Part shown: positions 51,712 through 62,604 of the stretch, in pieces
Layout: each line of letters starts with the position of its first letter
Numbering within the stretch: position 1 is the first letter of the stretch
NCBI GenBank assembly: GCA_033675265.1
Contig: JAUJYZ010001529.1
Span: forward strand, 248,001 to 312,000
Length of the DNA stretch: 64,000 nucleotides
Direction: 5' to 3'
Source of the DNA: Actinostola sp. cb2023
Taxonomy: Eukaryota; Cnidaria; Anthozoa; Actiniaria; Actinostolidae
Notes under the pieces: generated by a model
Database searches by the model: none
What the model saw: the letters and a program-made list of their open reading frames with translations, nothing else
Told to the model about the DNA's origin: nothing
Translations under genes and position numbers: made by a program

Positions 51712-51747
51712 CCGAGCTTTCGAGCAACGTGCTCAGTCATCTTCAGG
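51712..51747 (-). other. Hammerhead-like core motif (candidate)
   Basis: Minus strand: CTGAAGA, then GAGCA-CGT-TGCTC as a hairpin, then GAAAGCTCGG. Same order as the other candidates, with a few unpaired bases before the stem. Confidence 0.3.
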
Positions 51748-52320
51748 GTTGCAATGTGTGTATGGGCGTCATTACAACGTTGATAAAACTAACAGGATGC
51801 GTGAGCAAACACAGAGTGCGCGGGGAAGAAGAAAGTAAAAACGAATCGTTTGAAAACATTTCAATGTAGCACGAAATGAGAATCATTGTGGACCAGAAGT
51901 GTTTGACGTGATAATTTGTAAGATCTGGACTTTTAAATAGTCATAAAATCGCTTTAATTCGTAATTTTGCAAATCATCAACACGTGTTTGTCCTTTATGT
52001 TGCTCTTATCTCAAATGATTTTAAACTGCTAATTGCACATTTGCTTGAATCAGTCGTGTCGTATTAACACCTTTTCAACCCGTTTACACTTATTTCTCAC
52101 TTTGTAACAAATGAGTTCAATTCTACAATAATTTCCTTAAACAAATGAACGTCGCAGAGACCAACTCAGAATTGTAGGTCTCCAATAATTCACTGGTAGC
52201 ACATCCTCTATGATAAAATGTTATATCGATGTTATTAATGTGTGTTATTTTTACCTCTTTTAAATTGTAATATCAAAATGAACATCAGTTTCCAAGGTTA
52301 TCAATTCAATAAACATGGAA

Positions 52321-52360
52321 ACTAGCGACGAAAGGCTAAGGCTCGAAACGTCATTAAAGT
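52321..52360 (+). other. Degenerate hammerhead/Penelope-end-like motif
   Basis: GACGAAAGGCTAAGGCTCGAAACGTC resembles the GAAAC side of Penelope terminal repeats; the CUGANGA part is not intact. Confidence 0.2.
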
Positions 52361-55300
52361 TTAAGTATACTCTTTTTTACGGTGTTAGATTTCTTTCTAC
52401 CATTGAATTCAATACACACTCTATCTTGGAAACTGGATAAACGATTGTGGGATAGAAACTTATTTTAATGCAAATAATAAGTAAAAAAACTGCACTACAG
52501 GAGTTTATGGGTCTTTTTTATTGATTTATTCAATAAAAATACAAATCACGGTTTTCGCATATCGAGTGTCAGTTAATTCGTTTATTTTGGTCAATATTTT
52601 CTATTATCTTTTGCTAAACGAAATTGCCATTAAACCTGACATCACGCAAACCTTATGAAAACAAAAACAGATTAACGATTGATTTCACAAATCCATGCAA
52701 CTGACAGAGCACTCTCTTAACGGTGGAGTGAGATTTCAGTCGTCACATTTCACAGAACGTTTCGCAACGATTTGTAGAAGTGTTTACTATTATTTGGATG
52801 AACTTCTTCTTACTTTACTAAAGTCGTTCTGCAACTTTTATCACTTGAAAGCAGATAAATATATTGCATAAACATCCATTATTTCCATATATGGAATTAG
52901 CTAATTAATTCAAGGCTATACGACATAAAAGAGCAATTCCAGCCTGGAAGTGTCTTTAGAGGACGTCGTTGGTCGATCTTGCTGGCAGGTAAAGTGTATT
53001 TGGTAACCAATGATTTCACTGATAATACTGTGACCTTTCGTTGATTTGTATTCTGTTGTATTCTCCTTTTTCTTATGATTATAATTGTGCCGGGTTTGCC
53101 GGTTGTACGAAAGGCCGGGATAGCGGTATCCGTTGGTCAATTCCTTGTCCAGTGGATACGTCCTAATAAATGTATCCACTGGATAAGGATTTATCCAACA
53201 GCGCCGTCCACCTTTCGTACAAACCGCGGGGCCAACTCTAGATTACATGTCCTAGTGTTCTTCTTCTTCTTCTTCTTCTTCTTCTTTTTCTTCTTTTTCT
53301 TCTTCGATCTACTTCTCAGTGTCGGTATAGTTTAAATTTATTCCCACTAAAATCCATTTGTTATAAACTGGACCGAATTGCTGTGATTATCATTAAACTA
53401 CATAACATCTCTGCAGCCTTGTGCGATTTTGCTCTTCATGAATGAACATGCTATGGGTTTTCAATTAGATTATCCGTTTGGAAATGTCAGTAAATAATTC
53501 ACAAACGCGATTGGATGCTTTTGATCGAAGAAATTGAAAAACCTACGCCCCAAGTTTGAAAGGGAAAAGTTTGCAGTACTAACATGTTGTTAGCAAAGAT
53601 ATTGATCGTTGCGTAGGACATCCATTTGTCATTTGCTTTTGATTTATTGATCAATAATTTATTACCAAACCGCGCAATAGGTGCATATTATTGCACCGAA
53701 TATTTGCTTATTTGTTGAGTAACACCATGATAACGGTCATCATTATCGTCCGGGAAATGTGTAGCAAATCTATGGCTATTGATGAAAGTGTTTGCAATTA
53801 ATAATAAATAATTCAACTGGAAAGAGTGATCGCTGGCAGGTGTTACTGAGTTCTTTTGCTTCACATCAATAATTAACACGAATTGATTGATTTCTTTTTC
53901 TTGATTCTAGTAGGTTTCTCGCTCTTCTTGCCTCCCATTCCAAACTAATCATATTTCTGACAAAGTGAGGAAAATAAAGAAATCCAAATTTCTCTTTTCG
54001 GCATTCATTAATGTGAGTCCTGCAGAGATAATTACGAGTTACAAAATTAATTTAGAAAGTTTCGAAAAAACATAATCAATATTGAAAACAAATTTTATCA
54101 AGAAAATAATTGACCAGCTGTTTCTATATTTTGTCCTGGTGCTGAACTAAGCCGGTCCTAGATGTGTAAAATATTGACATAGCAAGTCCACAGTCATCGA
54201 AAAGGAAATTAGCGACCACTCTCGAAATCAATGCGATTATCTAGATCTTTTAAAACACACCGCGATTATATTGCTTATACATATACTGTCATATTTACGC
54301 AACATTACACAATCATTCGAGCATTTCCAATACATTATGAAGGTATCAGTGTACTGGATAATCTTTCATTGAAAATTATCGTGTTTTCCTGGGTGTTTTG
54401 ATTTTTTTGGAACCCCAGCTTGTAACTCTTCTTCAGATAAAAATAGTTACAAAAAAATTGTATGTTTAGAGTATTGCTTTTAATTTGTTTGTCTCTGTTT
54501 GTGTATTATTTATACAGCTTTATACCACTATCTGAAAAATTTCAGCGATTTGATTGGTTGAGAGCAGTGGTATTTCAGCGTAATTTGAAATACCACATGT
54601 GAAAATTACAGTTTCCATGGTAACCACCCTTCTGCCTCATGGTTCAAACAAAATGGCGGTCGAAACCAAAGGATATTTTCAGCTGCTAAAAGATAAAAAA
54701 TAGGCAGTCAAGGACTGCATGTGGCTACTATAAATAAACAAAAACAGGTAGTCTATAACTACATGTAGGTACTGCGGTTTTGAAATATAGAAGCAATGTG
54801 TAGTTGGATTGTTCCTCTGTTGAACTGGTATGTTTGAACTATCTGCTGGGACTTGTTCTTTGGTTCTATATAATGCTAATTTACTGAATCAGAAATGTAT
54901 TTTAATACAAAGTTTAATTGAAAACAATTGTGACAGCGTACAAATAATTGAACAATAACAGTTGTTATTAACAATCAATATGAACAGCATTGATATATCA
55001 TTAGTGATTGTATATTAATATTAATTTAACAATGAATTGATAATGGCGTCATGACGACTCCGAAACGTCGCTCAATAAATCGTTTCCTTTCTTTGAGTTT
55101 TGCGATATTATGCTTTTCCAAAAATTTAACTGAAGTGGTGTTTATTTATTTATTTGACTTCACCTAAATATATGAAAACTTTGAGTATAATAAATAGAAT
55201 ATCTAATTTGAAGATAAGTTTACACTCTAATATACTATGATTTTATGCTATTTTGCACCAGAAACTAGACACATCTCTCGTGTGTAAAGATCTTTTCAGT

Positions 55301-56540
55301 TCACAGGCTCGCCAGTCACCACCCTCTGTTTGTGTATTGGGCTTCCTGTGTCTTATTTGATCGATCGGCAGTATATGGCCGTGTAAATTCACTTCTAGAA
55401 TCCTGTCCTTTTGATATCTTGTATTTCTAAAACTGCTTTCAAAATAAAGATGAATATGCACTTCACTCCTGTGTGTCATTTATTTAGCGATTACAACGGC
55501 TTTTAGCGAGTTTTGGGACAAAGACTGAAAGAGTAACGAGAGCCGTGTTTGTTTGTGTCTCGCATATAAAGCATTATTTGTTCCTCGAAGAGAATTACTT
55601 GACACTTTAAATCGGTTATAGATCTGGCAGTTTACATGGAGCCACTACACAGACAAGAGTCGATCGTCATGGACTGATGGAGCTATTTTAAAGGCCGATC
55701 AAACACAAACACAATCGATATTCCACTGGAAAATAATCTCAACAAACCGTCACTGAAAAACATGAAAACATCTTTATGATCAAACACTTGACACTTTGCA
55801 CGAGAGATTTGTCCGGTTTCTGGTGCAAAATAGAATAGTAGAGAGTGTAAACTTACCCTTCTAAACAAAGCCGTGAAGCGAAAAGCACATGGAAATCCAA
55901 CACGACGTATTTTGAACGCTATCAAATCGATAAAATGTCGACAACCACAAGAAGAATGTATCCGAATCGATAAAATGTCGACAACCAGACGAATAAACCA
56001 TCGGGTACATCGTCGCGACATCGTGGCTGATTTTCGATCACCTGACTAGTTCCGAACACTATCCGAAGATTAGGACACTTACGGACTTACTTACGGACGG
56101 ACTTTCACACTCGATGACATAGTGGCTACTCTCTTCTAAGAAGAGGAGTAGCCACAAAAATGAACCATAAACAAGTCCCAAAAGCACCAAAAGCCAAACG
56201 TACATACACATGGACGATGTTTTAGCATTTCAAGAAGCTTTTCTTTGGATGACTCTGCAGAAGGCAGCGGAAAACGATCGATATATTAAAGATTGACGAT
56301 TGAGTGATGTGTTTTTAGCCATTGTCAAAATCAAAGAAAGATCACTATAAAGGGTAATAAATGAAGCCAAGATCACTTTTTACTCTGTGTTTTCATTCTT
56401 TGTCTGACTTCGAAAAACGATCGTCATAAGAACACAGATTTGCTATGTTTTATTCACAGCTGACTGCTGTGTTGTGTTAGTTCAGTCGAGCGTGTACTGT
56501 TGCTTGCAAACCTATTTTTCAGATTGTGGTATAAACAAAT

Positions 56541-56698
56541 AATAGCATGGTTTGTACGTGATATTTGGGATAAATACCACGAGTGATATTTCAAAATTGT
56601 CACAAATTTCACTCGCCGGAAGCTCGTGAAATTTTGTTAACAATTTTGAAATATCACTCGTGGTATTTATCCCAAATATCACTACAAACCATGCTATT
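56541..56698. repeat. Near-perfect palindromic element
   Basis: AATAGCATGGTTTGT and GATATTTGGGATAAATACCA arms are mirrored to 56698, with CACTCGCCGGAAGCTCGTG as a compact loop. Arm length is about 65 bp. It resembles the copy A/B palindrome in style: CTCG-rich loop with AT-rich arms. Confidence 0.9.
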
Positions 56699-56916
56699 AC
56701 CTATACTAATTGCAGTTGTCCTAATTATCGCAAGACAGAAAATATCTCATTATTCGATTTGTGTAGATGAAATATTAATAATAATAATAATACTGATAAA
56801 GAAACTATTAATAATAATAATAATATTAATAATAATTACTGATAAAGAACTATGATAAGTATAGAAATGGAAACTTATGAGGAATATACAGAACAAATGT
56901 TCGGAAAAAATCAGAC

Positions 56917-56992
56917 GCCTCGAGCGGGATTCGAACCCACGACACCCCGATTTCGTACGTCATTACAGAAGCAATTCCCAGTTCCGTGAGGC
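56917..56992 (-). pseudogene. tRNA-like sequence, left copy
   Basis: Intact B box (GGTTCGAATCC) and partly paired acceptor (GCCTCAC/TCGAGGC), but the D-arm is missing. Not a functional tRNA. Confidence 0.55.
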
Positions 56993-57058
56993 CTGGGAGC
57001 AAATGTTCGGTTAAAATCAGCGTCTTTGAGCTAATTTGAACTCCACGCCACTGTAGTT

Positions 57059-57130
57059 GCCTCGGTAGCTCAGTGGGTAGAGCACCTGTCATGAAATAGG
57101 GGTGTCGTGGGTTCGAATCCCGCTCGAGGC
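57059..57130 (+). pseudogene. tRNA-like sequence, right copy
   Basis: 72 nt with a fully paired acceptor stem (GCCTCGG/TCGAGGC, one G-T), consensus A box TAGCTCAGTGG and B box GGTTCGAATCC with a good T-stem. The anticodon arm (CCTGT-CATGAAA-TAGGG) pairs poorly and lacks U33, so the anticodon cannot be read. A real tRNA gene is less likely than a tRNA-derived repeat. Confidence 0.55.
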
Positions 57131-57521
57131 GTCTGATTTTTCCGAACATTTGTTCTGTATATTCCTCATAAGTTTCCATAATAATAATAATAATAATAAT
57201 AATGATGATGATGATGATGATAATAATGATAATTGAAACTAATCTCGGATTTCTTGTGTTGGGATGGGGTTCCTGTGGCGGATTTTAATATTGGCTGCAA
57301 TCGAGATTTGTGTTAGTCATTCGTTCCCGATGATTTTCGTAGCACGCAGTACTTATGGTCAGCGGTGGTAAGAACGAACATGGCGGCTCAAACACGTTCT
57401 TTGGTCCTTGGTGATACAATGTTACGTTCAAATGCTGAAAATCAGAATGGCGTTTACAGTTTGTTGATATCTCTTTTTGTTGCAGAGATATCAAAAGGTT
57501 TTCAAATATGCCACAAAATAT

Positions 57522-58243
57522 ACTGTAGTACATAGGACCTGTAGTACATAGGACCTGTAGTACATAGGACCTGTAGTACATAGGACCTGTAGTACATAGG
57601 ACCTGTAGTACATAGGACCTGTAGGTACATAGGACCTGTAGTACATAGGACCTGTAGGTACATAGGACCTGTAGTACATAGGACCTGTAGGTACATAGGA
57701 CCTGTAGTACATAGAACCTGTAGGTTCATAGGACCTGTAGGTACATAGGACCTGTAGTACATAGGACCTGTAGTACATAGGACCTGTAGGTACATAGTAC
57801 CTGTAGTACATAGAACCTGTAGGTACATAGGACCTGTAGTACATAGGACCTGTAGGTACATAGGACCTGTAGTACATAGGACCTGTAGTGCATAGGACCT
57901 GTAGGTACATAGGATAGGACCTGTAGGTACATAGGACCTGTAGTACATAGGACCTGTAGGTACATAGGACCTGTAGTACATAGGACCTGTAGTGCATAGG
58001 ACCTGTAGGTACATAGGACCTGTAGTACATAGGACCTGTAGGTACATAGGACCAGTACCTGTAGTACATAGGACCTGTAGGTACATAGGACATGTAGTAC
58101 ATAGGACCTGTAGGTACATAGGACCTGTAGGTACATAGGACCTGTTGGTACATAGGGACCTGTAGTACATAGGACCTGTAGTACATAGGACCTGTAGGTA
58201 CATAGGACCTGTAGTACATAGGACCTGTAGTACATACTACAGA
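57522..58243. repeat. Minisatellite, 16/17-bp unit
   Basis: More than 40 copies of ACATAGGACCTGTAGT, alternating with a 17-bp form ending TAGGT. Variants (TAGAACC, CAGTACC) are scattered. Long frames on - are by-products. Confidence 0.97.
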
Positions 58244-58576
58244 ATCTTTGCCGTTCTTAAACACAGCACATATATTAGTATGTTTCCATCTAGAAATGAC
58301 TGAGTGCCCGTTTCCTTGGCTCTTTTCTTTGTTTTTCTTACACTCTAATATGTTCTTATACTGGATTCTCGAATTAATTTAGTGATTATTATGCATATAT
58401 TATAACATCAATTTTGTCTTGAAACTTTTCAGTATTTTATACTCTTATAATAGCTAGATTTTTATTTTACTGTTTTTTGAAGCGCATTTGATCATATATA
58501 TTGTCTTCTAAAACTCATTAATAATTCATGAGCTATTAGGCCAATGGGAGCTGACCATTGGGTCAGGTGCATGGCC
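58244..58576. other. Unannotated interval
   Basis: No gene seen; AT-rich. Confidence 0.4.
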
Positions 58577-58656
58577 CATACAGACCTGCCAGGTTTTAGT
58601 TCTATAGAACTGATTAATAAAACATGAGTGTTCTATCACTTTTAGTTATATCACTC

Positions 58657-58691
<35 letters not shown>

Positions 58692-58832
58692 GGTTTAATC
58701 ACAGTATATCTACATAGTAGCTTTACATCTTTGACTATCATAAACATGAGTGTTATAACTAAAAGTGATAGTCAAAGAACATGTTTCATTAATCAGTTCT
58801 AGAACTGACTACCTGAAACACAGGCCTGTATG
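58577..58832. repeat. Inverted-repeat MITE with internal (AAT)n
   Basis: CATACAGACCTG and AGAACTGATTAATAAAACAT arms are mirrored to 58832. The centre has (AAT)n at 58656-58690. Confidence 0.75.
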
Positions 58833-59075
58833 CAAAGGTCTCAGTTTTAGTATCGCTTCACTGACCTTCACATAGGCAATTTTGGAATGTAATATTACTA
58901 GGTTCCTACTGACACCTACAATACCTCTTTCAAATGTGGGACGAATTGTGGTGTTCAGTGCGCATGATCGCAGTGTCACAGACATCCCTTACCTACAAAT
59001 TTGTGATTTTCTTTTAACCTTTTCCATCGGAAATTATTAAATATCAGTTTAAATGAATGTTGGGTTTTAGAAGTC

Positions 59076-60566
59076 GTTTAGAAAACTCGATGCCGTGTTG
59101 TATCGTATTTATAATATTCATTAATAATTCATTAGGCAGCAGTCCAATCTGTGCTCAGCATTCTGGTCACGTGGCTACCTTGTAACTCCCATACAATTTC
59201 CAAGAAACTAAAAGCACGGGGAGGGTTTGAATAGTTGGCAGGGAATAGGTGGGGTTGATTAATTACTGCAATTGTTCATAAGTATGATACAGAATAGTAA
59301 TAAAGCTTATTAGTATTCTGTATCTGATACAGAATACTAATAGACCTTATTAGTATTCTGTATCAGATACAGAATACTAATAAGCTCTATAAGTATTCTG
59401 TATCGATCAATGCATTATATGAGAGGAACAATACATTATCCTAAAAGCTAATTAAGAAAAATCAGTACACGTTAGATTTTGTTCCGCAGTTTCTTTAATG
59501 TAACTCTCTTCCTCTATTAATTGGAGCTTAGCACCTTCACAGTTTTAACTTACTTACTAATGATACAATCATTGGATTTCTAGCTTTGTGCGGCAATTAT
59601 TTCACAATCTCAAATAAACTATAACAAACTTTGAAAGACACGAGATTACTTCAAATTAAGGACTTCGCACAGTTCTCGCTAAATATTGCGTTACTTGCTA
59701 CATTATTATTTTCAAGAACCTCGAATTAGAAGATGGTAAAGTAATGTTAGTCGAACTAGAACTTCATACGGCATTTATGTGTCAAAAGAAAGTCAATAGT
59801 CTCTTTCCTTGCTACCTTGTTTTTTTTACGAGACATCTGCCAGGCTTCAGAAATCTTTACACTCCACTTCGGTGCTAGTTTGGGCACATTCCCTCAACAA
59901 CTGACTCTCTTGTGATGCACTTTTGGCAGTTTACGAAATTTGTCAGCCATCGTCTCAAACTGATGCCCGTCTTAGTTCTATGACCTTCCTGTGAGAACTG
60001 TTCTTGATTTGATTGAAAAGAATCAAAACTCCGTTCGCATTCACAATTAAAGCGCCCTTTGAAAACCAAACAAAAGTGCAAATGTATTCTAAATGAAAAA
60101 GCAGGCATATTACATATTTGCCGTATTTGTTCTTTGTTATGTCTTAATGAGCAATCAACTCTATTCAAAAACTACCAAGTATGAAAAGGAATAAAACATT
60201 TATTAAACAATCGATATCTTAATATAATACGAAACTGCCTTCATTGTTTAGTGCGGTCAAGCAATCGGAATGAGAATATAATGCTAAAAGAACAGTTATT
60301 TAATTATTATATTATTTTCATCTCAATCAGATATTGACTACAATTCTGGTTGAAACGCCTACCTGGTTCAAACAATGATTAAACAATATCATAAGTAATT
60401 TACAATATTCGTGACAATGTTGTATCTTATTTACAATCTCTCGCCATCGGCTCGAGATTGTAAATAAGATACAACATTGCCACTCATATTGTAAATAATA
60501 CATAGATACTCGGCTTCGCCTCGTATCTATATCCACCGATACAACACGGCCTCTCGTTTTCTAAAC
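59076..60566. mobile_element. Outer inverted frame around copy B
   Basis: GTTTAGAAAAC..GCCGTGTTG at 59076-59105 is mirrored at 60537-60566 (about 30 bp, few mismatches). Copy A has no such flank, so copy B probably sits inside another palindromic element. A small hairpin CTCGGCTTCGCCTCG (about 60508) lies between. Confidence 0.6.
59110..60501 (-). mobile_element. 1.39-kb non-autonomous element, copy B
   Basis: Reverse complement of 1065-2453 with a few percent difference. It keeps the same 97-codon ORF (60168-59875), the GATACAGAATACTAATA palindromes (59286-59403) and the end palindrome (60416-60480). Confidence 0.85.
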
Positions 60567-61137
60567 TTCACATAGAAATTTAAAATAACTTATCATAAAT
60601 TATTAAATTATGATGTATAAATGCCTCCATAACTAAAGCGATCTTGCATTTCTTGTATCTGAGTATACTCGAAATAAGACAAAATCCACTCTTTTGAGAA
60701 TATTATTACATGAATGGATGAAATATTGTATTGTGAATTTCGTGTAAAATAAATTGTCACAAAATTTAAAAGGTTGGTGAAGGTTTTGTTGCATCTTCCA
60801 AGCCCGAAATGCAGTATGGGCGGTATGAATGGAGTCAGCGAAAGGTCACAACAATGTGGACTCTGATAATTTTCCCAAACTTTGTCTTCGCAATATGGAG
60901 CCGGCATATTTCCTCGTGTATGTGCATGCTGACATTATTTACAGATGATCCACAATGCATTTCGGGCTTGGTATGCAAGATGCAAGATGCAAATTGAAAT
61001 AGCTGTATACCGTCCAAGATGAATAAGTAGGAACATCCATTCTACATATTGGATTTATGTCACGGCGTCTGAACAAGTTTGGCTATTTTTAGAACACCAT
61101 TTCTCGAAATTGACCAATCACTAAGCACTTCCGGTTT
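60567..61137. other. Unannotated interval
   Basis: Only short ORFs; nothing supported. Confidence 0.4.
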
Positions 61138-61915
61138 TATCTGCAGCAACTCCTTTTATTTGTAGCAACTCATTTTATTTGCTGCATCTCGTTTTATTTG
61201 CGGCAACTCGTTTTCTTTGCTGCAAATCGTTTTCTTTGCTGCAACTCGTTTTCTTTGCTGCAACTCGTTTTATTTGCTGCAACTCGTTTTATTTGCCGCA
61301 ACTCGTTTTATTTGTTGCAACTCGTTTTATTTGCGGCAACTCGTTTTATTTGCCGCAACTCGTTTTATTTGCGGCAACTCGTTTTATTTGCTGCAACTCG
61401 TTTTATATGCCGCAACTCGTTTTATTTGTTGCAACTCGTTTTATTTGCGGCAACTCGTTTTATTTGTTGCAACTCGTTTTATTTGCCGCAACTCTCGTTT
61501 TATTTGCGGCAACTCGTTTTATTTGCTGCAACTCGTTTTTTGCCGCAACTCGTTTTATTTGTTGCAACTCGTTTTATTTGCGGCAACTCGTTTTATTTGT
61601 TGCAACTCGTTTTATTTGCCGCAACTCGTTTTATTTGCCGCAACTCGTTTTATTTGCTGCAACTCGTTTTATTTGCCGCAACTCGTTTTATTTGCCGCAA
61701 CTCGTTTTATTTGCTGCAACTCGTTTTATTTGTTGCAACTCGTTTTATTTGCGGCAACTCGTTTTATTTGCCGCAACTCGTTTTATTTGCCGCAACTCGT
61801 TTTATTTGCTGCAACTCGTTTTATTTGTTGCAACTCGTTTTATTTGCGGCAACTCGTTTTATTTGTTGCAACTCGTTTTATTTGCCGCAACTCGTTTTAT
61901 TTGCCGCAACTCGAT
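61138..61915. repeat. Minisatellite, 19-bp unit
   Basis: About 40 units of GCAACTCGTTTTATTTGCC with NN variants at the last positions (GCT, GTT, GCG, GCC). All three + frames stay open because 19 is not a multiple of 3 and no unit frame contains a stop. Confidence 0.97.
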
Positions 61916-62067
61916 TACACACATACATACTGTATCATTACATGTCTGTATAGATCTAGCTTGAGAGAGCACACACAGTTTCCGTACGTGTCTCTATAGT
62001 TTTAGTTTTTTAGGATCCAGTTACTTATTTAACTGTACTTTCAGATTTCAGATTTAAAGATTTTTGA

Positions 62068-62319
62068 AGACCTAGTAAACGCCTAAAAGCAGTCTTAAAA
62101 GCACCTAAATGTTTTCATGTCAGTTTAAGAAAGACGCCTGACAACATTGCACAATCTCGTCATTCCTGTGACTTCGACTCCATAACTCTCTACAGTTTGG
62201 TGGGCATTATCGCACACTTAAAAGATCATGGCAATGGATTACTCCATTTAGGAGATGCCGAGCCGGAAAGCAGTTCCGCGAGCGACAGCAGCGGAGACAA
62301 GAATCAATCACTGTATTGA
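62068..62319 (+). CDS. Possible terminal exon
   Basis: An 83-codon frame without ATG, preceded by candidate acceptor AGs. It is basic at first (KRLKAVLKAPKCF), with a mid segment DSITLYSLVGIIAHLKDHG and an acidic Ser-rich end (DAEPESSSASDSSGD). The composition shift looks like real coding, but no family is recognised. Confidence 0.3.
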   Translation, partial: RPSKRLKAVLKAPKCFHVSLRKTPDNIAQSRHSCDFDSITLYSLVGIIAHLKDHGNGLLHLGDAEPESSSASDSSGDKNQSLY

Positions 62320-62543
62320 ATCACCCTCGACTAATTTATTCAGCTACACGTAAATCGACGACAAGATATCATTGATTGGTGAATTTCGTGTTCTAAAAAT
62401 AGCCAAACTTGTTCCAATGCTAATGTTCCTACTTATGGGTTCCAGTGCTACTGGATCTGGTTGTATTGTGTTTGTAAGTTGGTTTCCTTGTACTACGTGT
62501 GCTTATCGAGTACTTGTATTATCACAAATAGGTTTTGTGCAAA

Positions 62544-62604
62544 ATGTCCGCGATGATCAACGCCCTAGTGTTGGTAATCGTCCTGCTGCAATCAGTGAGC
62601 AAAG
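62544..62604 (+). CDS. Possible first coding exon with signal peptide
   Basis: ATG at 62544 opens MSAMINALVLVIVLLQSVSK, a typical signal peptide (short polar start, hydrophobic core, small residue near the end), directly followed by a GTACGT splice donor at 62605. A pyrimidine-rich stretch and AG at about 62531 may be a 5' UTR acceptor. The next exon was not found, so the secreted product is unknown. Confidence 0.35.

Larger units (their letters stand above)
50922..56540. other. Gene-poor AT-rich interval
   Basis: No supported protein gene. It includes hammerhead-like motifs (51712-51747, 52321-52360), a (TTC)n run at 53261-53305, and a damaged inverted pair around TACCACT/AGTGGTA at 54525-54575. 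Confidence 0.5.
56867..57179. repeat. Foldback unit built from tRNA-like sequence
   Basis: Outer arms of about 85 bp (ATGGAAACTTATGAGGAATA onward) are inverted copies. Each arm contains GCCTCGAGCGGGATTCGAAC or its complement, that is, the 3' half of a tRNA with a consensus T-arm. Two head-to-head tRNA-derived repeats or one foldback are possible. AAT and ATA microsatellites border it. Confidence 0.8.

Noticed and set aside
57059..57130. Functional tRNA gene
   Set aside because: Anticodon arm does not pair and lacks U33, and the unit is part of an inverted repeat.
57491..58264. 257- and 233-codon Tyr/Gly/Pro repeat proteins on -
   Set aside because: All frames across a 16/17-bp minisatellite are open; no start context or domain.
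61179..61999. Three overlapping 250-260-codon + frames
   Set aside because: By-product of the 19-bp minisatellite.
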